A DNA stretch of 5,780 bases from Stramentimicrobium sp964525625 (lineage in GTDB: Bacteria; Atribacterota; Phoenicimicrobiia; Phoenicimicrobiales; Stramentimicrobiaceae), in assembly GCA_964525625.1 (NCBI GenBank), contig CAZGKY010000132.1, positions 1 through 5,780 of the forward strand. The letters run 5' to 3'. The notes beneath the pieces are model-generated. The model was not told the DNA's origin. It worked only from the letters and a program-made list of their open reading frames with translations, and did no database searches. The translations under genes were made by a program, and so were the position numbers. Within the stretch, counting starts at the first letter, position 1. Each line of letters opens with the position of its first letter. Below are positions 1-5,734 of this stretch, piece after piece.

Positions 1-52
1 TGACCTTCTTGCCGGGTTGGAACTGTAAAATAGGGTGTTCTTGAATTCTCAT
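1..52 (-). CDS. 5' end of a gene, possibly a [2Fe-2S]-binding dehydrogenase subunit (partial)
   Basis: This is the start of a gene that leaves the window at position 1. The ATG at 52-50 is followed by 17 open codons reading MRIQEHPILQFQPGKKV. A GAGG ribosome binding site at 65-62 lies about 9 bases before the ATG, and a promoter-like sequence sits further upstream at 95-124. A start of the type 'MRI-EHPIL-x-GKKV' is familiar from memory as the N-terminus of small [2Fe-2S] (Fer2_4-type) subunits found with sarcosine oxidase, proline dehydrogenase or HcnA-like enzymes. No cluster cysteine is in view, so the product name is an inference from 17 residues. That a real gene begins here is better supported (start codon, ribosome binding site, promoter, upstream terminator) than its identity. 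Confidence 0.5.
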   Translation of the reverse strand, partial: MRIQEHPILQFQPGKKV

Positions 53-94
53 ACTTTGTTCCTCTTTAGCTACAATTTAAAAAAGAGTGAATAT

Positions 95-124
95 ATAATA
101 ATTTTCTTAATTTTTTTCTATCAA
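95..124 (-). promoter_or_regulatory. sigma70-type promoter for the gene starting at 52
   Basis: On the minus strand, TTGATA (124-119, 5 of 6 consensus bases) and TATTAT (100-95, 5 of 6) are separated by 18 bases. Transcription would start near 88 and leave a leader of about 35 nt before the ATG at 52. The element lies directly after the U-tract of the preceding terminator, as expected for a separate transcription unit. AT-rich DNA gives such matches by chance, so position supports it as much as sequence does. Confidence 0.5.
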
Positions 125-129
125 TTCAT

Positions 130-165
130 AAAAAAAGCAGAGTAAAAAAATTCATTACTCTGCTT
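130..165 (-). terminator. intrinsic terminator, minus strand
   Basis: A perfect 11-bp stem (165-155 with 145-135, minus-strand arms AAGCAGAGTAA and TTACTCTGCTT) encloses a 9-nt loop and is followed by a run of Ts to 130. This is a textbook Rho-independent terminator for minus-strand transcription. It lies about 190 bases past the nrdG stop codon, so it could end the nrd operon, the candidate small RNA in between, or both. Confidence 0.85.
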
Positions 166-312
166 CTATTTAATTAAATATTTTTAAATGAAAGTAGTAT
201 TTTTCCCCCAGCCAAACTGACGCCATGCAATTACCGAAATTTCCCACCGTAGAATATTATTCCTCCTAAAATTTTTCTACTTCCTAAAAAGGCGGAAAAT
301 GTAGTAAAACCC
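130..312 (-). ncRNA. candidate small RNA or switch-like leader between nrdG and the terminator
   Basis: This stretch holds no convincing gene but looks like a transcription unit. A promoter-like pair lies at 348-319, and the intrinsic terminator ends at 130, giving a transcript of about 180 nt. Inside it, ATTTTCCGCC (300-291) can pair with GGTGGGAAAT (248-239) over 10 pairs, two of them G-U. Nested within is GTAGAA (280-275) with TTCTAC (254-249), whose loop displays AGGAGG (267-262). A competing fold pairs CTAC (304-301) and TTCC (297-294) with GGAAGTAG (284-277), and it excludes the first fold. The G-rich segment 245-200 stands out from the AT-rich surroundings. I recognise no known RNA family. 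It could instead be a leader or attenuator for the gene at 52, or decayed coding sequence. Confidence 0.35.
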
Positions 313-318
313 TCAATC

Positions 319-348
319 ATTATAACATTATTTTTTTCAAAAAGGCAA
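319..348 (-). promoter_or_regulatory. promoter-like sequence just after nrdG
   Basis: On the minus strand, TTGCCT (348-343, 4 of 6) and a perfect TATAAT (324-319) are 18 bases apart, starting eight bases after the nrdG stop codon. Transcription would begin near 312. The perfect -10 hexamer is the stronger half. Chance occurrence in AT-rich DNA cannot be excluded. Confidence 0.4.
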
Positions 349-355
349 ATATTTT

Positions 356-1072
356 TTATCTAATCTTAACTATTTTCACATAAGATGTAATCTTTTCCTT
401 CATTTCTTCCATCTTATTCTGAGAATAAGGAGTTATATTTACCAGATTATTATCTAAAAGTTTTTCATTGGGATAGAAATTCTGTAACACATATTGCTTT
501 GATCCTTTTATTGCTCGACCAATCTCCTCAATGGTATTTTGATCATGAAAAATTGGTACTACCGTTGTTCTAAATTCATATTCCATTCCTGAAAATCTGA
601 TTAGGTTGATACTCTTTTTAATATTGTTAATAACCTGTTCATCTTCGATTCCAGTTATTTTTTTATATGATTCTGTTTGCAAATAAGTTTTAATATCCAT
701 AGCAATAAAATCAACCAGTCCTTTCTTAATAACCTCGGCTATCATTTCTGGTTGGCTGCCATTGGTATCAATTTTAATTTTTATCTTATAATTCCTCAAT
801 TTGGTAAGAAATTCGGGTAAATCATCATAGATGGTTGGTTCTCCACCACTGAGGCATATTCCATCCAGGAAATCTCTTCTTTCTCTGAGGAAATTAAAAA
901 TATCTTCTTCAGGGATTATTGGTAATTTTTGTGGATTAGTAACTAGATCAACATTATAACAGAAAGGGCAACGAAAATTGCATCCCCCTACATATAAGGT
1001 AGATACTATCATACCTTCCCAATCTATTAAAGAAGTAGGGATTAACTTTCTAATATTAATTTTTTTATCCAT
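356..1072 (-). CDS. nrdG: anaerobic ribonucleoside-triphosphate reductase activating protein (radical SAM, NrdG2-like)
   Basis: A 238-residue radical S-adenosylmethionine enzyme. Near the N-terminus it has 'PTSLIDWEG', then the [4Fe-4S] motif CNFRCPFC (Cys31, Cys35, Cys38; CxxxCxxC) and the SAM-binding SGGEPT (75-80). This layout matches the longer activating proteins of class III ribonucleotide reductase (NrdG2 type, about 230 residues) rather than the E. coli-type NrdG of about 150. Its known job is to cut SAM reductively and abstract hydrogen from the radical glycine of NrdD, which is encoded two genes upstream. I chose the ATG at 1072: it overlaps the redoxin stop codon (ATGGATAA), suggesting translational coupling, and places MDKKINIRKL where family members begin. 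A TTG at 1099 would add nine residues, but its only purine-rich site (GGAGGGG) is about 14 bases away. Pairing with this particular NrdD is inferred from the operon. Confidence 0.92.
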   Translation of the reverse strand: MDKKINIRKLIPTSLIDWEGMIVSTLYVGGCNFRCPFCYNVDLVTNPQKLPIIPEEDIFNFLRERRDFLDGICLSGGEPTIYDDLPEFLTKLRNYKIKIKIDTNGSQPEMIAEVIKKGLVDFIAMDIKTYLQTESYKKITGIEDEQVINNIKKSINLIRFSGMEYEFRTTVVPIFHDQNTIEEIGRAIKGSKQYVLQNFYPNEKLLDNNLVNITPYSQNKMEEMKEKITSYVKIVKIR

Positions 1073-1328
1073 TGGATAATTTTTGTCTAATATAGTCAAT
1101 TTCTGGTAATAATCCCCTCCAGGATTCTTTTACCTCTCCCCGATCAGTAACAAGAAGAATAGTAGGTGTGCTCATTACCTGATAAAAACACGCTTCTGTT
1201 AAACCATCCACTGTATTTATATCATAATACTGGACTTCAAACTCTTTTGCTAAAGCATCTCCAATATCTTTTGCTCTGGGACAGTTAGGACAATCTTTTT
1301 GCCAGAAAATTTTTACCTTCAGTGTCAA
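1065..1328 (-). CDS. glutaredoxin/thioredoxin-like small redoxin (NrdH-like)
   Basis: An 87-residue, single-domain thioredoxin-fold protein with no signal peptide, so cytoplasmic. The active site is CPNC (13-16) after the first strand (KVKIFWQKD), and the expected cis-proline is in STPT (Pro55). 'WRG' near 70-72 fits the last strand and helix of the fold. An additional cysteine, Cys47, lies outside the active site. The start is TTG at 1328, supported by AAAGGAG about nine bases upstream. It sits between nrdD (30-bp gap) and nrdG (8-bp overlap), so it is co-transcribed with both. Class III reductases from Neisseria bacilliformis (thioredoxin) and Methanosarcina barkeri (glutaredoxin-like NrdH) are reported to use redoxins instead of formate. 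By location this protein is probably the electron donor of the neighbouring NrdD. That role is inference; what reduces the redoxin is not in the window. Confidence 0.85.
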   Translation of the reverse strand: MTLKVKIFWQKDCPNCPRAKDIGDALAKEFEVQYYDINTVDGLTEACFYQVMSTPTILLVTDRGEVKESWRGLLPEIDYIRQKLSNG

Positions 1329-1358
1329 TATATTCAGCTCCTTTCAGCTATACCTTAT

Positions 1359-3764
1359 TTAATGAATCTGGTAATTACCCATTTTTCTATCTTTTAATTC
1401 ACCTATCTTATTTTTATTCCAATTACTGATCTTACTGTAATATCCCACAATCCTGGTAATACTATACACATCTTTACTATGACAATCATGACAAAATTCC
1501 TGTATTCCCCTGTTTACCTTCCGACAATCATTACACACGGTAAACTCTGGTGAAATTGTAATCTGCGCAGCGGTAGTATTCTTCCAAACTTTATGAATTA
1601 AATTGTAAATACTCTCGGCAGGGGGCTTTTGTTCTCCCACAAAGGCATGAATAATTGCCCCACTTTTAATTAAAGGATGAAATTTGCTCTGTTTAACAAT
1701 TCTAGTAATAAGGTCAATATCAGCAGAAGCAGAAAAATGAATACTATTAGTATAATAACACTCATCCTCTGCAACATTTCCTTTTATAACCTTAGCACTT
1801 TCTGGGAACTCTCTTAAATCTATTTTTGCTAATCTTCCAGCCGCACTTTCCGCTGGTGATTCCTCCAGAGACAATATCATACCATATTTATTGCTATATT
1901 CTTTACATTTAAGATGTAAGAAAGAAACAGTCTTCAAACCCCATCGGTAGGCTTCATCGCTTTCATGAAGTTGATAGTTTGTTAAAAACTGTATGGCTTC
2001 ATTTAATCCAATCAATCCTACTAAATAAGTGCCTTTTTCTAAATCTACATAAGGTTTTCCATCAGGACTTATCTTGCCTATCTGCCATAAAGGACCCTCT
2101 GGAGAATTCATCAATTGTTGCAGGAACAATTTCTTTTCTTGATGTGCTTTTACTACTAATTTCAGAGTTGATTCTATCTGCTCAAAAAATAGACTAAATT
2201 TTTCCTGTGTGCTTAAGTTGACAACACTATTATTATGAACTACTCGGTAAGCACATTGGGGAAGGTTAATAGTGACATTCTGTATTCCAGCAAATCTTAG
2301 TTTCTCAGGATGTTTAATCATATCTTTATCAGTTATTTCATTTTTTAATCTACAGCAGGCAGCAAGCGTTACACTATCCCGATCAAAGATGAAATAAGGT
2401 GTACCATTCTCAGAAGCTATGTGACAGGCGTATTTAAGTAATTCCATTTCTTCAGAATCTTGAAAAGAAGATTCATTAATATGTAAGTCCATCTTTGGAA
2501 AAGCAAATACCTTTCCATTGGAATCCCCTGCTGCCCACACCTCCATTAAAGCTCTCAGAAATAACTGTGATTCTTTTTTATAATCCTGGTAGGTTTTCCC
2601 GGTATACTCCCCACCTGGTCCAATAGCTGGTACTTCTCTAAGATAATCTGGTATCCCTAAATGAACATTAAAATCTAAAAATAAACTCTGTCCTCCTCTA
2701 GAGAAGGCATTTTGAGAACCACTAAAAATAAGATATTGTGCTTCCTGTTTCATTTCTCGATAAGACATTCCCACTAAATAAGGTGCATAAAATATATTTA
2801 AATAAGCAATGCCCAAAGCACCTGCATAATAAGCCTGCATTGAAGATAAAAAGGTATTGAGATGCCCAGTAAGGGTACGGGCATATTTGGCTGGAGATGA
2901 GGAAGTATCCAAATTATCCAGATTTAAACCAAATTTCTTGATATATTCCAAAGAGTGTCCTGAACAATAGATGCGAGGATAACCCAAATCATGAATATGT
3001 ATCATACCTTTTAAATGAGCATTAGATACCTCTTCACTAAAGACTTCTTGCAACATATATTGTTTGATAGTATTTTCAGCTATTGCTAAATTAATTGCCT
3101 CGGGATTATTAGTGGCAATATTACTATTTTCTTTTGTTTTAGATAGAAATAATCTTTTCAAATCATAGGTAGGCATACCAATAACCTTTTGTTTTCGCCA
3201 TTTCTTTTCATATCCTCTGGTAAATAATTCATGGTCTACCAATTCCCTTATTAATGCAGTAGAAATATTATTAAAATTTAAGCTAAAAATTTTTTCTTCC
3301 ACCTTCTTGGCAATCTTCTGGGCTACTGCAGGAGAAATTTGCGCTTCTTTAACTAAGGCCTCAACTATTCTCTTACGTTCCCAGGGGGAGACTGTCTCTT
3401 GAGTGGAAGTGGAGACTAGAAGTGACATTTCAGTGGTACTTTTATATGATTTCTCTTCCTTTCTGACCAATAGCTTTTTTCTTAACTCATTTTTCTTGTT
3501 ACGATAAATTATGTAAGCTTTGGCAACTTTGGTTAAACTAGCCTCAATAAGCTGTTCTTCTACTATATCCTGAATTTCTTCTACTGAGGGAATTCTCTTT
3601 TCAAAGTTAACTTCTAGACGATATATGACATGGTCTGTGATTCTGCGAGCTTGCAACTCGTTCTTTTCTCCCACTGCTTCCATTGCGGCTACAATGGCAT
3701 TGAAAATCTTCTCCCGATCAAAAGGCACTAGATTACCTTCCCGTTTTTTGATTATCTCTACCAT
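1359..3764 (-). CDS. nrdD: anaerobic (class III) ribonucleoside-triphosphate reductase, large subunit
   Basis: An 801-residue glycyl radical enzyme that reduces ribonucleoside triphosphates to deoxynucleotides under anaerobiosis. From the N-terminus: an ATP-cone (about 3-100, starting IIKKREGNLVPFD), a second diverged cone-like segment (about 115-195), then the catalytic barrel. By alignment from memory with E. coli NrdD, Cys267 (in PRIYCSG) and Cys471 (in AACCR) are the active-site pair, the latter being the thiyl-radical cysteine. Cys744, Cys747, Cys758 and Cys761 form the C-terminal zinc site, and Gly774 in RIVGYY carries the radical. All key residues are present. I prefer the ATG at 3764: AAGGTG (3776-3771) precedes it by six bases, whereas the ATG at 3779 has GAAGG directly abutting it. 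The longer form would give 806 residues. The gene overlaps the end of nrdR by 32 bp. The extra cone domain makes it longer than the 712-residue E. coli enzyme. Confidence 0.96.
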   Translation of the reverse strand: MVEIIKKREGNLVPFDREKIFNAIVAAMEAVGEKNELQARRITDHVIYRLEVNFEKRIPSVEEIQDIVEEQLIEASLTKVAKAYIIYRNKKNELRKKLLVRKEEKSYKSTTEMSLLVSTSTQETVSPWERKRIVEALVKEAQISPAVAQKIAKKVEEKIFSLNFNNISTALIRELVDHELFTRGYEKKWRKQKVIGMPTYDLKRLFLSKTKENSNIATNNPEAINLAIAENTIKQYMLQEVFSEEVSNAHLKGMIHIHDLGYPRIYCSGHSLEYIKKFGLNLDNLDTSSSPAKYARTLTGHLNTFLSSMQAYYAGALGIAYLNIFYAPYLVGMSYREMKQEAQYLIFSGSQNAFSRGGQSLFLDFNVHLGIPDYLREVPAIGPGGEYTGKTYQDYKKESQLFLRALMEVWAAGDSNGKVFAFPKMDLHINESSFQDSEEMELLKYACHIASENGTPYFIFDRDSVTLAACCRLKNEITDKDMIKHPEKLRFAGIQNVTINLPQCAYRVVHNNSVVNLSTQEKFSLFFEQIESTLKLVVKAHQEKKLFLQQLMNSPEGPLWQIGKISPDGKPYVDLEKGTYLVGLIGLNEAIQFLTNYQLHESDEAYRWGLKTVSFLHLKCKEYSNKYGMILSLEESPAESAAGRLAKIDLREFPESAKVIKGNVAEDECYYTNSIHFSASADIDLITRIVKQSKFHPLIKSGAIIHAFVGEQKPPAESIYNLIHKVWKNTTAAQITISPEFTVCNDCRKVNRGIQEFCHDCHSKDVYSITRIVGYYSKISNWNKNKIGELKDRKMGNYQIH

Positions 3765-4239
3765 CTTTTTCACCTTCATCCTTCGTTTTTATCATTTTTA
3801 TCCGATTAATCTCTTTTAAAAAGCTCCCCACATCCTCAAAATGACGGTAAACAGAGGCAAATCTAACATAAGCTACTGCATCTAATTTTTTCAATCTGTT
3901 CATAACCATTTGACCAATTACCTGGCTTTTTATTTCATTGCTAGAACTCTGTTTCAATTTTTCCTCAATCTCTTCTGCAATCTGCTCAATTTGTGTCAAA
4001 CTAATCGGTCTTTTTTCACAGGCTCTTAAAATCCCTCTAATAATCTTCTCTCTATTAAAAGATTCTCGACGTTCATCCTTTTTAAGCACTACCAGTGGTA
4101 TTAACTCAATTCGCTCATGGGTAGTAAAACGTTTGTGACACTTCTTACAATATCTTCTACGTCTTACTACCAGTTCGTTTTCCATAGTTCTTGATTCAAT
4201 TACTCCGGTATCAGAATAGCTACAGAAGGGACATCTCAT
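3733..4239 (-). CDS. nrdR: transcriptional repressor NrdR (Zn-ribbon and ATP-cone)
   Basis: A 168-residue regulator that represses ribonucleotide reductase genes by binding paired NrdR boxes when its ATP-cone carries dATP/ATP. The N-terminal zinc ribbon is complete: MRCPFC (Cys3, Cys6) and YCKKC (Cys31, Cys34), with the basic RRRR run (26-29) before the second pair. The ATP-cone follows from about 49 (VVLKKDERRESFNREKI) to about 139 (VAYVRFASVYRHF). The start at 4239 gives the canonical MRCPFC terminus and has GGAGG (4249-4245) five bases upstream. An ATG 30 bases further up would fall at the -10 box of the promoter and can be discarded. The lysine- and charge-rich tail after about 150 runs past the usual end of the family and overlaps nrdD. 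As first gene of the nrdD operon it probably controls its own operon. Confidence 0.96.
   Translation of the reverse strand: MRCPFCSYSDTGVIESRTMENELVVRRRRYCKKCHKRFTTHERIELIPLVVLKKDERRESFNREKIIRGILRACEKRPISLTQIEQIAEEIEEKLKQSSSNEIKSQVIGQMVMNRLKKLDAVAYVRFASVYRHFEDVGSFLKEINRIKMIKTKDEGEKDGRDNQKTGR
3771..3776 (-). promoter_or_regulatory. ribosome binding site that decides the nrdD start
   Basis: AAGGTG on the minus strand, six bases before the ATG at 3764 and inside the nrdR coding sequence. It makes the 3764 start more likely than the ATG at 3779, and it suggests that nrdD translation is coupled to that of nrdR. Confidence 0.6.
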
Positions 4240-4268
4240 TATATCCTCCATATTTAGAGCTAATATCA

Positions 4269-4297
4269 ATATTAATACTCTAAATATCCAAAGTCAA
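4269..4297 (-). promoter_or_regulatory. sigma70-type promoter of the nrdR-nrdD-redoxin-nrdG operon
   Basis: On the minus strand, TTGACT (4297-4292, 5 of 6) and TAATAT (4274-4269, 4 of 6) are exactly 17 bases apart. Transcription would start near 4262, giving a leader of about 22 nt that contains GGAGG before the nrdR ATG at 4239. The -10 box forms one arm of a 14-bp inverted repeat (4261-4274). No strong NrdR box was found nearby. Confidence 0.6.
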
Positions 4298-4444
4298 GTT
4301 TATTATTTGTACTGGTCAAAATTTTGTGGGAAAAACTAAAAATTTACAAATGCTTTAACATCAATGGACTATTTCAAAATTAAATAAAATATTCTGTAAT
4401 AAGAAATTGAAAAAAATATTATTTTATCTGGAATAGTTGAGGGG

Positions 4445-4470
4445 GTTCAGGGGAGTTTGCTCCCCTGAAC
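4445..4470 (-). terminator. strong hairpin after ftsZ, possible terminator without U-tract
   Basis: A perfect 11-bp stem (4470-4460 with 4455-4445, minus-strand arms GTTCAGGGGAG and CTCCCCTGAAC) with a 4-nt loop begins four bases after the ftsZ stop codon. It is followed by CCCCCTCAAC rather than Ts, so it does not fit the standard intrinsic terminator. It may stabilise the ftsZ message, act with Rho, or be a copy of a dispersed intergenic repeat. The hairpin itself is certain; its role is not. Confidence 0.5.
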
Positions 4471-4473
4471 ATT

Positions 4474-5586
4474 TTATCTGTTTTTCCTTAAAAAGGTTGG
4501 TATCTCTAAATCATCATAATTAAAGTCATTGGGAACAGGTTCTTTATCTATTACTCTTTCTATCTTTGCTTCTTCCTTAGATTTTACCGGCTGACTGATA
4601 TTATCTTTTACCGGTTCTTCTTCTTTGGTTATAGTCTCTTCAAAACCAGTTGCAATTACTGTTATCCTGATATCCTCACCAAGAGATTCATTAATCACCG
4701 CTCCAAAGATAATATTAGCATCTGGATTAGCAGCTTCTTGAATAATTTGAGCAGCTTGATTGACCTCGTAGAGAGTCATATTCTTACCACCAGAAATATT
4801 AAATAATATCCCCCGAGCATTAGTTATTTTTGTACCTAATAAGGAACTATTTACGGCATTATAAGCAGCTTCAGTAGCACGATTATCGCCAGTTGCTCGG
4901 CCAATTCCCATGATAGCTGTACCGGCATCTGCCATAACCATCTTTACATCCGCAAAGTCTACATTAATCAATCCTGGCTCTACTACTATCTCCGAAATCC
5001 CTCGTATACCATGCAGTAAAATTTCATCAGCAACCTTAAAAGCTTCTAATACTGGGGTATCTTGAGCAATAATCTGCAATAATCGATCATTAGGTATTAC
5101 AATTAGAGTATCCACATATTCTTTCAGTAGTTTAATTCCCTCTTCAGCCTGTTTCTTCCTCTTAATTCCCTCAAAAGAAAAAGGCATGGTGACTACTGCC
5201 ACTGTTAAGGCACCGAGTTCTTTGGATATCTGAGCAATAACTGGGCTACCTCCAGTACCAGTACCACCACCCATTCCGGCAGTAATGAATACCATATCTG
5301 ATCCTTCTAAAGCTTTACTAATTTTATCTCGATCTTCTTCTACAGCTCTTTTTCCAATTTCAGGATTAGAACCACTGCCCAAACCCATAGTTATACGAGC
5401 CCCTATTTGAATCTTCTGTTCAGCATTAGAAAGAGCTAATACCTGAGCATCTGTATTAGTAGAAATGTATTTCACCCCATTTATTCCTTCTTCAATCATA
5501 CGATTAATAGCATTACCGCCGCCGCCGCCTACACCTATGACTTTAATATCAACAAATGATCCAGTTTTTTCTGGTCTAATATTCAA
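4474..5586 (-). CDS. ftsZ: cell division protein FtsZ
   Basis: A 370-residue tubulin-like GTPase that polymerises into the cytokinetic Z-ring at midcell. Seen in order: a short N-terminal tail, the GGGGGNA loop (20-26), the tubulin signature GGGTGTG (106-112), the T7 synergy loop NVDFADVK (208-215) with catalytic Asp210 and Asp213, the end of the globular core near VIATGFEE (310-317), a charged linker of about 40 residues, and the C-terminal peptide DLEIPTFLRKNR (359-370), which binds FtsA and other partners. The start is TTG at 5586, the first usable start codon after the in-frame ftsA stop. GGGAGG and AGGA lie 6-11 bases upstream. Small departures from the usual sequence are GLGSGSNPEIG (commonly GLGAGANPEIG), GGSP after the signature (commonly AAP), and Met134 where a basic residue is common (TRPF/TKPF). 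All core GTPase motifs are intact. Confidence 0.98.
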   Translation of the reverse strand: MNIRPEKTGSFVDIKVIGVGGGGGNAINRMIEEGINGVKYISTNTDAQVLALSNAEQKIQIGARITMGLGSGSNPEIGKRAVEEDRDKISKALEGSDMVFITAGMGGGTGTGGSPVIAQISKELGALTVAVVTMPFSFEGIKRKKQAEEGIKLLKEYVDTLIVIPNDRLLQIIAQDTPVLEAFKVADEILLHGIRGISEIVVEPGLINVDFADVKMVMADAGTAIMGIGRATGDNRATEAAYNAVNSSLLGTKITNARGILFNISGGKNMTLYEVNQAAQIIQEAANPDANIIFGAVINESLGEDIRITVIATGFEETITKEEEPVKDNISQPVKSKEEAKIERVIDKEPVPNDFNYDDLEIPTFLRKNR

Positions 5587-5655
5587 AATTAATCCTACCT
5601 CCCTAATTTTTAGATTTTTTTGGATAAATACTCCTTTTCTATCTATTTTGGTATG

Positions 5656-5734
5656 TTAAAAGAAATCACGAACCCAATTAACTAACTTACCCAAAAGAGA
5701 AATATTCCTTTTTCTTTTTGCTCTCCTTGAGGTA
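5656..5734 (-). CDS. ftsA: C-terminal end of cell division protein FtsA (partial)
   Basis: An open frame runs from the genomic edge at 5734 to a TAA at 5658-5656, giving about 26 residues. It has a basic stretch (RRAKRKR) followed by SLLGKLVNWVRDFF. The last segment is a short amphipathic helix with aromatic residues, like the membrane-targeting helix that ends FtsA proteins (for example the E. coli FtsA terminus). Its place 69 bp upstream of ftsZ in the same orientation is the classic ftsA-ftsZ order. FtsA is the actin-like protein that tethers FtsZ to the membrane. The rest of the gene is missing because the contig stops at adapter sequence. The identification rests on context plus the helix, not on any FtsA domain motif. 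Confidence 0.75.

Larger units (their letters stand above)
4240..4473. other. intergenic region between ftsZ and nrdR
   Basis: A 234-bp gap, very AT-rich apart from the hairpin at 4445-4470. It holds that hairpin close to the ftsZ stop codon and the nrdR promoter at 4297-4269. Between them (4300-4440) I see no open reading frame with a start and ribosome binding site, and no tRNA. A 10-bp palindrome, CAAAATTTTG, lies at 4317-4326, 20 bases upstream of the -35 box. Confidence 0.6.

Noticed and set aside
245..320. 26-codon frame from ATG 320 reading MIEGFTTFSAFLGS...
   Set aside because: It has no ribosome binding site, and its ATG overlaps the TATAAT box, so the transcript predicted from that promoter would not include it.
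181..330. Known riboswitch or T-box in the nrdG downstream region
   Set aside because: I looked for T-box, cobalamin, glycine, TPP, c-di-GMP and fluoride hallmark sequences and saw no convincing match. The GGTGGGAAAT motif only superficially resembles a T-box.
1073..1099. Longer nrdG start at TTG 1099
   Set aside because: The added residues do not fit the family N-terminus, and the purine-rich site is too far away. The ATG at 1072 overlaps the redoxin stop codon and fits homologs better.
1979..2197. 72-codon open frame on the plus strand
   Set aside because: It lies wholly within nrdD on the opposite strand, has no recognisable motif and no convincing ribosome binding site. The same applies to the plus-strand frames at 3625-3819, 3938-4138 and 5465-5659.
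4240..4269. Longer nrdR start at 4269
   Set aside because: It would coincide with the -10 box, ahead of the predicted transcription start. The ATG at 4239 gives the canonical MRCPFC terminus with GGAGG five bases upstream.
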